This document shows, one piece after another, positions 55,141 to 63,618 of a DNA stretch of 64,000 nt (position 1 is its first letter; every line of letters starts with the position of its first letter). Source of the DNA: Lachnospiraceae bacterium (GTDB lineage Bacteria; Bacillota; Clostridia; Lachnospirales; Lachnospiraceae); contig CAJTCL010000011.1 in NCBI GenBank assembly GCA_910575005.1, forward strand, positions 62,001 through 126,000. Reading direction: 5' to 3'. The notes below the pieces were generated by a model. That model made no database searches, was not told the DNA's origin, and saw only the letters and a list, made by a program, of their open reading frames with translations. Position numbers and translations under genes: made by a program.

Positions 55141-56895
55141 ATGATGAAGAATATGAGAAAAACAAAAATTATTTGTACGTTAGGACCATCCACGGACAAG
55201 GATGATGTATTAAGGCAACTGATGCTGGAGGGAATGAATGTTGCCAGATTTAATTTCTCCCACGGAACCCATGAGGAACAGGGGGAGCGCTTGAAAAGAG
55301 TACAAAAGCTGCGTGAAGAGCTGCATTTGCCAATTGCCACATTGTTAGATACCAAAGGACCGGAGATTCGGCTGCGCGAGTTAAAAGATGGCAAAGCAAT
55401 GCTTAACGCTGGACAGAAATTTGTTCTGACCACAGAGGAAATTTTAGGAGATGAGAATAAAGTCTCCATTACCTACAAGGATTTAGTCAATGATGTCCAG
55501 GCGGGTTCAAGAATTTTGATTGATGATGGACTGATTGAGTTGGCAGTAGATGAAGTTACGGATACCGAGATTTGCTGCCATGTGGTGAATGGTGGTTTGA
55601 TTTCTAATAAGAAGGGGGTCAATGTGCCCAATGTAGAACTGTCCATGCCTTATATCAGTGAAAAAGATTATGAGGATATTGTCTATGGTATTGAAAATGA
55701 TTTTGATTTTGTGGCGGCTTCTTTTGTGCGCACGGCAGATGATATTTTGCAGATTCGCAAGATTTTTGAGGAGAAGAACTGCCACAATATCAATATTATT
55801 GCCAAGATAGAGAATATGCAAGGGGTAGATCATATTGATGAGATTATTCGCGTGTCAGATGGAATTATGGTGGCCAGAGGAGATATGGGAGTGGAAATTC
55901 CTCTGGAAGATGTGCCGGTAATCCAAAAGATGATTATCAAAAAGGTAATTGAAGCGGGCAAGCAGGTAATTACCGCCACACAGATGTTGGATTCAATGAT
56001 GAAAAATCCAAGGCCGACCAGGGCAGAGTCTACAGATGTGGCCAATGCCATCTATGACGGAACCAGCGCGATTATGCTTTCTGGTGAGACCGCCGCGGGC
56101 ATGTATCCAGTGGAGGCATTAAAGACAATGGTAAAGATTGCCATTCGTACCGAGCAAGATATCAATTATACTGCCAGATTTAAGCTGAGGGAGACGATGA
56201 GCAATCCAGATATCACCAATGCCATTTCTCATGCTACCTGTACCACAGCCATTGATTTGAATGCGGCAGCGATTATCACAGTAACACAGTCAGGAAAGAC
56301 AGCGCGCATGATTTCTAAATATCGTCCAGACTGCAATATTATTGGAGGCAGTATGCATCATAAAGTTTGCCGTCAGTTAAATCTCTCCTGGGGAGTAACA
56401 CCTCTGGAAGTCTATGAGAAAGATGATGCGGACGAGCTGTTTGAACATGCGGTAGATATGGCAGAGAAGGCAGGTCTGGTATCTATGGGCGATATCACTG
56501 TGATCACAGCAGGTGTGCCGCTGGGGGTTTCTGGAACCACCAATATTTTAAAGGTTCATGTGGCAGGGCATATCCTTGTGACAGGAAAGAGTGTCAGTGA
56601 TAAGAGTGTGTCTGCCAATGTCTGCGTCTGCAAAAATGCGGATGATTTGAGACGCAATTTTAAAGAGGGAGATATCATTGTCGCCAAAGAGACCAACAAT
56701 GATATGATGGAGCAGATCCGCAAAGCTTCTGGTTTGATTGTGGAAGAAGGCGGACCCAATTCTCATGCAGTGATTGCCGGATTAAGTCTTGATCTTCCGC
56801 TTATTGTCGAAGCTGAGAATGCCACTAGTATTCTGAAAACAGGAGCCTATGTAACCTTGGACGGCAGAGAGGGTATCGTTAGCTGCAATCGTTAA
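55141..56895 (+). CDS. pyk: Pyruvate kinase with C-terminal PEP-utiliser domain
   Basis: 584 residues, ATG 55141 after GGAGAG. Barrel with KIICTLGPSTD, NFSHGTHEEQGERL, LLDTKGPEIRLREL, the IAKIENMQGVDHIDEII block and VARGDMGVEIPLEDVP; then GKQVITATQMLDSMM. After the usual allosteric domain a PEP-utiliser domain of about 90 residues ends the protein (EEGGPNSHAVIAGLSLDLP), the His-containing swivelling domain also found in Bacillus-type pyruvate kinases. Reaction: PEP + ADP to pyruvate + ATP. It forms an operon with the carbamate kinase, two ATP-yielding kinases. Confidence 0.96.
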   Translation: MMKNMRKTKIICTLGPSTDKDDVLRQLMLEGMNVARFNFSHGTHEEQGERLKRVQKLREELHLPIATLLDTKGPEIRLRELKDGKAMLNAGQKFVLTTEEILGDENKVSITYKDLVNDVQAGSRILIDDGLIELAVDEVTDTEICCHVVNGGLISNKKGVNVPNVELSMPYISEKDYEDIVYGIENDFDFVAASFVRTADDILQIRKIFEEKNCHNINIIAKIENMQGVDHIDEIIRVSDGIMVARGDMGVEIPLEDVPVIQKMIIKKVIEAGKQVITATQMLDSMMKNPRPTRAESTDVANAIYDGTSAIMLSGETAAGMYPVEALKTMVKIAIRTEQDINYTARFKLRETMSNPDITNAISHATCTTAIDLNAAAIITVTQSGKTARMISKYRPDCNIIGGSMHHKVCRQLNLSWGVTPLEVYEKDDADELFEHAVDMAEKAGLVSMGDITVITAGVPLGVSGTTNILKVHVAGHILVTGKSVSDKSVSANVCVCKNADDLRRNFKEGDIIVAKETNNDMMEQIRKASGLIVEEGGPNSHAVIAGLSLDLPLIVEAENATSILKTGAYVTLDGREGIVSCNR

Positions 56896-56916
56896 ACTTG
56901 ACAGGAGAAAAGACCG

Positions 56917-58074
56917 ATGAAAAAATATCTTATCGCTATATTGCTGTTACTTTTCGTTTTGACGCTTGGGGGGTGTGCTGCCGAGGAATCTGGCGGCACA
57001 CAGCAGGGACAGAGAACGGCTGACAATTCAGGAAATGAGGAACAAGAATCTGTACAGGAGTCAAAAGAAGATCCGACAGTTGATGTGTCTAAGGAAGAAC
57101 AGGAAGATCTGCAAAAAGAGGATGAGACATCAAAGGAGCAGGAAAAGTCCAAGAAGAATAAAAAGAAATCTGAGAAAGAGAAGAAAGATTCTGCCCAGAA
57201 AAAAGCGGCCAAACCAGCCTTAAATCCTGATACTGTGGTTTATGCAGAGGAGGAAGTGGTGACGACCGCGACGGTTAATGTGCGCAAAGCCCCTTCCACA
57301 GACAGTGAAGTATATCAGGCAGTACCCAGAAGAAGTTCATTTACAAGGACGGCAGATGATGGGACTTGGAGTGCGGTCAAAGTGGGCGATCAGGAATATT
57401 TTATTGCCTCAGAGTATCTGCAGTTGGCGTCAGAGGTGACAGACAATGGTCATCTGGTGGTGATTGACGCCGGACATCAGGCACAGGGCAACAGCGAGCA
57501 GGAACCGATTGGGCCAGGCGCTTCTGAGACAAAGGCCAAGGTTGCCAGCGGTACTTCAGGCTGTGTCACTGGATTGAATGAGTATGAGCTGACGCTTCAA
57601 GTTTCTTTGAAGCTGCAGGCAGAGCTGGAAGCGAGAGGATATCAGGTGATCATGGTGCGTACCAGTCATGATGTGAATATCAGCAACAGTGAACGTGCAG
57701 CAGTTGCCAACAATGCGGGGGCAGATGCTTTTATCCGTGTCCATGCCAATGGTGCGGATGACAGCAGTGAGCATGGCATCCTCACCATTTGCCCTACTTC
57801 GGCCAATCCCTATATGGGAAATCTTTACAATGAGTGCCGCAGCTTATCAGAGTGTGTGCTGGATGGTGCGGTCAATGCCACAGGAGCCAATAAGAAGTAT
57901 ATCTGGGAGACAGACAGTATGAGTGGCATCAATTGGTGTACCGTTCCGGTAACAATTGTGGAAATGGGATTTATGACCAATCCTACCGAGGATCAGAATA
58001 TGGCAGACGGCGGTTATCAGCAGCAGCTGGCACAGGGAATGGCTGATGGGCTGGATGCTTATTTTGGGGATTAG
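56917..58074 (+). CDS. Lipoprotein N-acetylmuramoyl-L-alanine amidase with SH3 domain
   Basis: 385 residues. Lipobox LGGC with acylated Cys at 20, a highly charged Lys/Glu linker (about 21-105), bacterial SH3 domain (about 112-170, VVTTATVNVRKAPSTDSEVY) and Amidase_3 (about 178-383): HLVVIDAGHQAQGNSE with zinc His, LNEYELTLQVSLKLQAEL with zinc Glu, FIRVHANGADDSSEHG, and IVEMGFMTNPTED with the catalytic Glu. A membrane-anchored peptidoglycan amidase. It lies 21 bases after pyruvate kinase. Confidence 0.9.
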   Translation: MKKYLIAILLLLFVLTLGGCAAEESGGTQQGQRTADNSGNEEQESVQESKEDPTVDVSKEEQEDLQKEDETSKEQEKSKKNKKKSEKEKKDSAQKKAAKPALNPDTVVYAEEEVVTTATVNVRKAPSTDSEVYQAVPRRSSFTRTADDGTWSAVKVGDQEYFIASEYLQLASEVTDNGHLVVIDAGHQAQGNSEQEPIGPGASETKAKVASGTSGCVTGLNEYELTLQVSLKLQAELEARGYQVIMVRTSHDVNISNSERAAVANNAGADAFIRVHANGADDSSEHGILTICPTSANPYMGNLYNECRSLSECVLDGAVNATGANKKYIWETDSMSGINWCTVPVTIVEMGFMTNPTEDQNMADGGYQQQLAQGMADGLDAYFGD

Positions 58075-58121
58075 TATGCGGAAGGTTTGAATAATCCTGA
58101 AAATTAATAATGGAGGAGAAA

Positions 58122-59483
58122 ATGCAGCGCCGTTTCATAATAGAAAAGTTTGGAAAGATTGAGAGAGCTGAAATACAAGTTTCACCATTGACGTTATTTG
58201 TAGGAGATAATAATAGTGGAAAGAGCTATCTGTTGTCATTGTTATGGGCAATTTATTCAGCAGAAGATACTTCTGCTATTTTTCATAATTTTACCCAATT
58301 GCAGATTAAAAAGAAACAGGAAGTTTACGATCAATTGTGTAAATTTGTATTAGAGGCGGATAAAAATCCAGAACAAGAGATTGAATTATCATCGCAAATA
58401 TTTGTTGATATTTTGAATGAAATATTAGAAGAGAACAAAGATAGGTTTGTGGCGAGCATTTTTAATTCAGATCAAGTAATCATTAAAAAACTTGCAGTGG
58501 AGGTTGACCAGGAATTTTCAGTAAAAATTGTAAGCCAGAGAGAAGAACGTGGCATTAAATTTTATTTTGTTCAGAAAGATTTTGCAATTACTTTCAGTGA
58601 TGGAGTGAGAAAAGATAATTATCAGTTGGTGACAAATGTGCTTATTTTAAATTTATTGCTTTGGTTTTTGAAGGGCGAAAATGAAGCATATTCTTTTAAT
58701 ACTGTCTATCTTCCTGCTGCAAGAACAGGGTTTGTCTTAGCAAAAAATGTCATAAACAGGGTTGGAAGACAGATTGCTTATGATGTCTCAGAATATTATG
58801 ATAAGGATAGAAGACTGCAGATACAGCCTTTTACCAAGCCTGTGATACGTTTTCTGGATATGTTGGAAGAATTATCAGTAGAAAACAAGACGCAATATGC
58901 TGAAATCGTCAACTGGATGGAACATTCTATGACACATGGAAAGGTTCAGTTTGGTGGCGAGGCTGGTGCAAAGGAAATCCGATATGTGCCAGAGGGTAGT
59001 CCAGACAGTCTGCCGCTTCGTACCTCCTCTGCTGTGGTGACAGAGTTGACGCCATTGTTGATGCTTTTAAAGTACGGGTACAAGCTGAAAACAATTTGCT
59101 ATGAAGAACCAGAAATGTGTCTGCATCCCAGATTACAGCAGGAAATGGGAAAATTATTGATACGTCTTGTCCAGAGTGGGGTGACTATGATTACAACGAC
59201 CCACAGTGATATTATTATTCAGCATATCAATAATATGTGCCAGCTTAAAGAGATGGGAACGCCCAAAGGATTGATGGATAGATTGGAGCTGTCAAACAAA
59301 GATGTGATTGATTTGCAGGATGTAGCAGTATATCAGTTTACAGATCAAGGAGCGCATTCTGTGATTGAGAGAGTAATGCCAGAGAATGGCCAATTTCAGA
59401 TCCATACATTTTCAAATGCCTTGCTGGAAATATTACAACAAACTTCTGAGGTTCAGGATTATGAACCAGAACAGGAGGGATAA
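58122..59483 (+). CDS. AAA family ATPase (OLD/RecF-like), two-gene module
   Basis: 453 residues from ATG 58122, with GGAGGAGAAA directly upstream; ATG 58110 precedes that site. Walker A FVGDNNSGKSYLL near residue 25, Walker B TICYEEPEMCLHPRLQQEM near 325 and the switch His in MITTTHSDIIIQHI near 352. The insert between them is helical. This resembles ATP-binding AAA_15/AAA_21 proteins that work with nuclease partners in phage defence. The next gene begins one base after its stop (TAA-A-GTG). Confidence 0.82.
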   Translation: MQRRFIIEKFGKIERAEIQVSPLTLFVGDNNSGKSYLLSLLWAIYSAEDTSAIFHNFTQLQIKKKQEVYDQLCKFVLEADKNPEQEIELSSQIFVDILNEILEENKDRFVASIFNSDQVIIKKLAVEVDQEFSVKIVSQREERGIKFYFVQKDFAITFSDGVRKDNYQLVTNVLILNLLLWFLKGENEAYSFNTVYLPAARTGFVLAKNVINRVGRQIAYDVSEYYDKDRRLQIQPFTKPVIRFLDMLEELSVENKTQYAEIVNWMEHSMTHGKVQFGGEAGAKEIRYVPEGSPDSLPLRTSSAVVTELTPLLMLLKYGYKLKTICYEEPEMCLHPRLQQEMGKLLIRLVQSGVTMITTTHSDIIIQHINNMCQLKEMGTPKGLMDRLELSNKDVIDLQDVAVYQFTDQGAHSVIERVMPENGQFQIHTFSNALLEILQQTSEVQDYEPEQEG

Positions 59484-59484
59484 A

Positions 59485-60084
59485 GTGTTTCCTGTACAGA
59501 TAGAGGAAAAATTACAAATGTTTCGGGAGGAGACATATGTGATTTTAAAAGAAAGAGAACAGACAGAACTGATAGAGAAGAAACAAGGAGGAGAAGTAAA
59601 TCTTACCTATATAGCACAGGGAAATACCTTGATTTTTCTCTCGCCAGAGAATCATGTATTATCTTATTTGGACGGACAAAAGAAAGGAGCCACAGCATGC
59701 GCAGATATATTTTTATTTAAATTGATCTGCGAGAGTGGAAAATGGGAACTGCATATCATTGAATTTAAGAAAACCGTTAATTTAGATACAGTTGGAAAAT
59801 CAAGATGGCAGTTTACAATGGGGATTTACAATGCGCGTGCTGTGGCGGCATTTTTGGGGATAGAAATTGAGAATATTTGTTTATATTCTGGATTTCGTAA
59901 CGATAAAGTTGAGGATAATTCACAGCTGATTAATCTAAGAGCAAGGATTAATACAGAAGCAATAAATAAAATCAAACAGTGGAACAATGAAGAGTGTAAA
60001 CTAATCATTGATGGAAAGGAAATAGTGCTTCCGCATAAAAAAATCTACTTAGACCAGTCTGGAAATGGTCAATTTTCTATCTAA
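59485..60084 (+). CDS. Putative PD-(D/E)XK-like nuclease, partner of ATPase
   Basis: 199 residues from GTG 59485; AGGAGG at 59473-59478 fixes it, although the frame is open further back inside the ATPase gene. I recognise no named family. A central stretch has ACADIFLFKLICESGKWELH followed by IIEFKKT: a D then, 18 residues on, E-x-K, the spacing of PD-(D/E)XK nuclease cores, then a helix (GKSRWQFTMGIYNARAVAAF). Downstream strands fit the fold. It is one base after the ATPase stop, so the pair is obligately coupled. Nuclease activity is inferred. Confidence 0.55.
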   Translation: MFPVQIEEKLQMFREETYVILKEREQTELIEKKQGGEVNLTYIAQGNTLIFLSPENHVLSYLDGQKKGATACADIFLFKLICESGKWELHIIEFKKTVNLDTVGKSRWQFTMGIYNARAVAAFLGIEIENICLYSGFRNDKVEDNSQLINLRARINTEAINKIKQWNNEECKLIIDGKEIVLPHKKIYLDQSGNGQFSI

Positions 60085-60090
60085 ATTCTT

Positions 60091-60582
60091 TCACCCATGC
60101 CCTTTCTCATGCTCTAACAGCCATTCCTTAATATCTAATCCTCCAGCATAACCAACTAATGTGCCATTGCTTCCAATCACTCGATGGCAGGGAATGATTA
60201 ACATAATAGGATTGCGGTTATTGGCCATGCCAACTGCCCGGCATCCCTTTGGATTATCAATCGCAAGGGCTATTTCTTTGTAACTTCTGGTTTGACCATA
60301 GGGAATTTGACAGAGAGCCTGCCAAACCTTTTTCTGGAATGACGTGCCGGAAGGATTGAGCGGCAAGTCAAAAATTTGCCGTGCACCCTGAAAATATTCT
60401 GTGAGCTGAGATTTTGCATTCTCAATAAGCGTGGTTGTGGTGTGGGACATAGGATCGGGGGAATGTGAGATCTCCAAGAACTCTGGTTTTTGCGTACAGA
60501 GGCTAAGCCGGATAATGGCGTTATCTTCTTCCAGGATCACCATATTTCCCAGCGGAGATTTGTAGTAGTCAAAAAATTTCAT
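60091..60582 (-). CDS. ogt: Methylated-DNA-protein-cysteine methyltransferase
   Basis: 163 residues, normal for Ogt. Active-site LIIPCHRVIGSNGTLVGYAG with the acceptor Cys; upstream IPYGQTRSYKEIA and the GMANNRNP recognition-helix region. It removes alkyl groups from O6-alkylguanine by suicidal transfer. Last gene of the minus-strand operon, next to a DNA alkylation repair protein; convergent with the nuclease gene, 6 bases away. Confidence 0.95.
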   Translation of the reverse strand: MKFFDYYKSPLGNMVILEEDNAIIRLSLCTQKPEFLEISHSPDPMSHTTTTLIENAKSQLTEYFQGARQIFDLPLNPSGTSFQKKVWQALCQIPYGQTRSYKEIALAIDNPKGCRAVGMANNRNPIMLIIPCHRVIGSNGTLVGYAGGLDIKEWLLEHEKGHG

Positions 60583-60588
60583 AGTAGT

Positions 60589-61290
60589 CTATATCCTTTT
60601 TAATGCTTTGAGCAATAATTTTTCTTCTTTTGGAACTTTTAAAGATTCCATAATCTTTTGAATGGCTTTATTGTGAGTAAAATCGTCTAAATGATTTTCT
60701 TTTACATAGGGCAGTGTCTGTTGTGGAAATTCCCGATAGCAGATAGAAACAGCCCAGGCCTGCGCCATTTGTACATAATATGCTTTTAAGTTTACATGAT
60801 CTATTGCCTCTAAAACGTGTGCTAGATAAGCTTCATTGATATAATAATCCAACATTTGAACTAATGCAAAACGTACTTCATATTCTCTGTTACTGTACAA
60901 ATATTCCTGTAAAAAATCCCAGAATGCCTCCGGCTCTTCTTTTGCCAGTTTTATGGTGGCGCAGGTGCTGTCACAGACAGACCAATTGTCAATTTTGGGA
61001 ATATATGAGCGCAGAAACGGTTCTTTTTCCTTAAGATTGCCTTGGGCATAGCCGAGAACCAATCCTTGCAGCATAATCTCTTCATAACTGTCATCCAAGG
61101 CCAAGAGCAAGTAATCCTGCCATTTCCCTTTTGCAAGCTGTTTGGCGATTTTTCTTAAGGTTGGCAGGCGTATGCCCAGGATATTGTCTATCCCGGGCAG
61201 TAATTTCGCCATAAATTGCTGAAAACTAGGTTCTTTTTGCGTTTTTAATTGCATCTTAATCCATGCGTTTATTTTTTCATCATTTTTCAT
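60589..61290 (-). CDS. AlkD-like DNA alkylation repair protein (HEAT repeat)
   Basis: 233 residues from the ATG at 61290, which overlaps the sdpI stop by ATGA; the frame continues upstream inside sdpI but without a matching start. HEAT-like helices throughout: LPGIDNILGIRLPTLRKIAK, FLRSYIPKIDNWSVCDST, a WDFLQEYLYSNREYEVRFAL block and QMAQAWAVSICYREFPQQTL. Matches the small DNA alkylation repair (DUF1061/AlkD) type that senses or excises bulky or cationic alkyl bases. Co-transcription with ogt supports a role in alkylation repair. Confidence 0.85.
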   Translation of the reverse strand: MKNDEKINAWIKMQLKTQKEPSFQQFMAKLLPGIDNILGIRLPTLRKIAKQLAKGKWQDYLLLALDDSYEEIMLQGLVLGYAQGNLKEKEPFLRSYIPKIDNWSVCDSTCATIKLAKEEPEAFWDFLQEYLYSNREYEVRFALVQMLDYYINEAYLAHVLEAIDHVNLKAYYVQMAQAWAVSICYREFPQQTLPYVKENHLDDFTHNKAIQKIMESLKVPKEEKLLLKALKRI

Positions 61291-61937
61291 AATTTTTTCT
61301 GCTTTTGATAATATAGAAAAGAAACAATACAGGGGACGAATGCAGTCACAATCGTCACAGCAGGTAGGATCCAGGTATATGTTAGATTGATCAGGGAAGC
61401 TATGATAAAAAATAATCCCGTGAATACCCACAGCCAGCCTGCAAACCGATGTGTATAATTCCAATTATCTTCATTATCCAATGTCCAGGGAAGTTTTATG
61501 CCAACGGTATAATTTTGTTTGCATTTGGGCAGGTAATTTCCGATTACAAGAAAGAGTAAGCCCATAAACAGTTTTGAAAAAAGTCCCATGTCAAATTTAA
61601 AATTCAATGCATATCCATAGGTTACAATGCCACACATCACAGAAACAGCTGGACAGAGCAAAAGTACCAATCTATATAATTTATCATTGATATGTTGTCT
61701 TTTCGGATCTTCTAAGGTGTAAAATGTACAAAATAGATGTGCGGCAAGAATAAACAGGGGAAGACCAAAAACAGCAAATGTTTTGCTGCTCCATCCATTT
61801 GGCACATTTTGAAAATCAAAGTGCGTGGCCATCTGGTCTGGCAGTTTTTGCCACAAAAAGATTCCCGCCATCATAGGCAATAAAGTGATTAAACTTGTAA
61901 GTATGATAAAGCCCTTATTTTTCTTCCATTTTTCCAT
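61287..61937 (-). CDS. sdpI: SdpI family membrane immunity/signal protein
   Basis: 216 residues, ATG 61937 after GGAGGGC. Six helices; DUF1648 N-terminal LPMMAGIFLWQKLPDQMATH with FDFQNVPNGW and SdpI C-terminal NYLPKCKQNYTVGIKLPWTL with NWNYTHRFAGWLWVFTGLF. In Bacillus subtilis SdpI gives immunity to the SdpC toxin and sequesters SdpR at the membrane. No sdpABC genes are present in the window. It overlaps sdpR by 23 bases. Confidence 0.88.
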   Translation of the reverse strand: MEKWKKNKGFIILTSLITLLPMMAGIFLWQKLPDQMATHFDFQNVPNGWSSKTFAVFGLPLFILAAHLFCTFYTLEDPKRQHINDKLYRLVLLLCPAVSVMCGIVTYGYALNFKFDMGLFSKLFMGLLFLVIGNYLPKCKQNYTVGIKLPWTLDNEDNWNYTHRFAGWLWVFTGLFFIIASLINLTYTWILPAVTIVTAFVPCIVSFLYYQKQKKL

Positions 61938-62205
61938 TCTTTTGCCCTCCTTTCAAATCTGACAGCCACAACATAACTTCTTCCACCACTGAAGTATTCA
62001 GTTCATAGTAAATAAAATTTTTCTCCCGCTGTTCGTACACCAACCCTGCCTTTTTCAAAATGCTCAGGTGATACGAAATGGTTGCGCCTGTCATATCAAA
62101 ATGATTTCCAATTTCTCCTGCAGACAACCGTTCCTGTTTTAACAAAACCAGAATATCACGCCGTGCTGTGTCTGACAGGGCTTTAAAAGTTTCTGCAAAC
62201 CCCAT
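61915..62205 (-). CDS. sdpR: ArsR-type autorepressor (SdpR-like)
   Basis: 96 residues from the ATG at 62205, preceded by GGGAGG at 62216-62221 (reverse strand); a GTG at 62214 overlaps that site. Winged helix: FKALSDTARRDILVLLKQER, then LSAGEIGNHFDMTGATISYH as recognition helix and VYEQREKNFIYYEL as wing. No metal-binding cysteines, as in SdpR. It leads the sdpR-sdpI-alkD-ogt operon. Two near-identical palindromes flank its promoter, which argues for tight autoregulation. Confidence 0.9.
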   Translation of the reverse strand: MGFAETFKALSDTARRDILVLLKQERLSAGEIGNHFDMTGATISYHLSILKKAGLVYEQREKNFIYYELNTSVVEEVMLWLSDLKGGQKNGKMEEK

Positions 62206-62220
62206 AATTGACACCTCCCA

Positions 62221-62250
62221 ATAGTATTTAGAAATTTATCTAAATACTAT
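62221..62250. promoter_or_regulatory. SdpR operator 1
   Basis: Perfect 30-base palindrome with 11-base arms: ATAGTATTTAG and CTAAATACTAT around AAATTTAT. It overlaps the -10 end of the sdpR promoter and its start region. Confidence 0.8.
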
Positions 62251-62277
62251 TGTAAAACAGTTTAAAGTTATTGTCAA
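62249..62277 (-). promoter_or_regulatory. Sigma-A promoter for sdpR operon
   Basis: On the minus strand, TTGACA (62277-62272), a 17-base spacer and TACAAT (62254-62249), close to consensus. It sits between the two operators. Confidence 0.85.
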
Positions 62278-62281
62278 GTGG

Positions 62282-62303
62282 TATTTAGAAATTTATCTAA
62301 ATA
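62282..62303. promoter_or_regulatory. SdpR operator 2
   Basis: TATTTAG-AAATTTAT-CTAAATA, the same 22-base core as operator 1, 57 bases away, lying upstream of the sdpR -35 and about 20 bases upstream of the divergent prfB -35. Confidence 0.78.
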
Positions 62304-62322
62304 TCTAACAGCAAACTGATTA

Positions 62323-62351
62323 TTGACGCAATCGAAGGAAACCCTTATAAT
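62323..62351 (+). promoter_or_regulatory. Sigma-A promoter for prfB
   Basis: TTGACG at 62323-62328, a 17-base spacer and TATAAT at 62346-62351, 36 bases before the ATG at 62387. Confidence 0.85.
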
Positions 62352-62386
62352 GGAAGCCAGAATTTGAAATAGAAAGAGGTGACACA

Positions 62387-63506
62387 ATGGTTGAATTAGA
62401 CCAGTTCAAGACAACGTTGAACACATACAAGGAACCGTTAGTGGAAGTGAGGGATTCACTTTGACCTGGCTAATAAAGAGCAACGAATCCAGGAATTAGA
62501 ACGGGAAATGGAAGCGCCAGATTTTTGGGATGACACAGAAGTGTCTCAAATCAAAATGAAACAGCTAAAGAGCCTTAAGGATGATGTGGAGACGTATGCC
62601 CATCTATCGCAGCAGTTTGAAGATATTGAAACTCTATTGGAAATGGGCTATGAGGAGAGTGATGCCTCTCTGATTCCCGAAATTCAAGAGGCGCTTGAGG
62701 AGTTTGAGGAGACTTATGAATCTATCCGTATAAAAACATTGTTGTCAGGAGAATATGATGGCGAAAATGCCATTGTCTCTCTCCATGCAGGAGCTGGCGG
62801 TACGGAGTCTTGCGACTGGAACAGTATGTTGTACCGGATGTATAAGCGCTGGGCAGAGGACAAAGGCTTTGCCGTGGAGGTATTGGATTCTCTGGATGGC
62901 GATGAAGCAGGCATTAAATCCATTACTTTTGAGGTACAGGGAGAGAATGCTTATGGCTATTTAAAATCGGAAAAGGGGGTTCATCGTCTGGTGCGTATAT
63001 CACCATTTAATGCCGCAGGAAAGCGGCAGACGTCATTTGCCTCCTGTGATGTAATGCCAGATATTGAGAAAGATCTAGATATTGAAGTCAAAGATGATGA
63101 GCTTCGGATTGATACTTATCGCTCCAGCGGAGCTGGAGGACAGCATATCAATAAAACCTCATCGGCAATTCGTATCACTCACCTTCCCACAGGGATTGTG
63201 GTTCAGTGTCAAAATGAGCGTTCTCAGCATATGAACAAGGACAAGGCTATGCAAATGCTAAAGGCCAAGCTGTATCTTCTCAAACAAGAGGAAAACGAAA
63301 AGAAGGCGGCAGATATTCGCGGTGAGGTTTCAGAAATTGGCTGGGGAAATCAGATCCGTTCCTATGTGATGCAGCCTTATACTATGGTAAAAGATCATCG
63401 TACCAATGCAGAGACCGGAAATGTGGACAGTGTGATGGATGGAAAATTGGATCTGTTTATCAATGCTTATCTGAAATGGAAGAATCTCTCAGGGGCGGAG
63501 AAATAG
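62387..63506 (+). CDS. prfB: Peptide chain release factor 2, with programmed +1 frameshift
   Basis: ATG 62387 (AGAGGTG upstream) reads 25 codons to CTT followed by TGA 62462-62464. A +1 shift at CTT-T (skipping T 62462) continues as DLANKEQRIQELE... for about 347 more residues, giving about 372, the normal RF2 length. The domain has the GGQ loop (SSGAGGQHINKTSSA) and the RF2-type SPF tripeptide (RISPFNAAGKRQTS) that reads UGA/UAA. The shift is the known autoregulation: when RF2 is scarce, the UGA is read slowly and frameshifting produces more RF2. The downstream frame alone starts at 62508 in a simple ORF call, which misses the true N-terminus. Confidence 0.93.
62449..62465 (+). promoter_or_regulatory. 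prfB: prfB frameshift site
   Basis: GAGGG (62449-62453), 5 bases, then CTT-TGA-C (62459-62465). The SD-like element and CTTTGAC heptamer match the RF2 frameshift signal; the gap is a little longer than the 3 bases of E. coli. Confidence 0.85.
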
Positions 63507-63546
63507 CAACTGAGTGTGGGATTTTAGATGAAAAAGAGCTTGCATT

Positions 63547-63594
63547 AAAAAAACAAATGTGCTAATATCTTTCCAGAGAGCACATTTGTTTTTT
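63547..63594 (+). terminator. Intrinsic terminator after prfB
   Basis: The left arm 63548-63563 is perfectly complementary over 16 bases to 63579-63594 (core CAAATGTGCT / AGCACATTTG), with A and T runs at the outer ends, so it can act on both strands. Confidence 0.92.
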
Positions 63595-63618
63595 GTAGGC
63601 AAACAAACCGGAGGCAGT

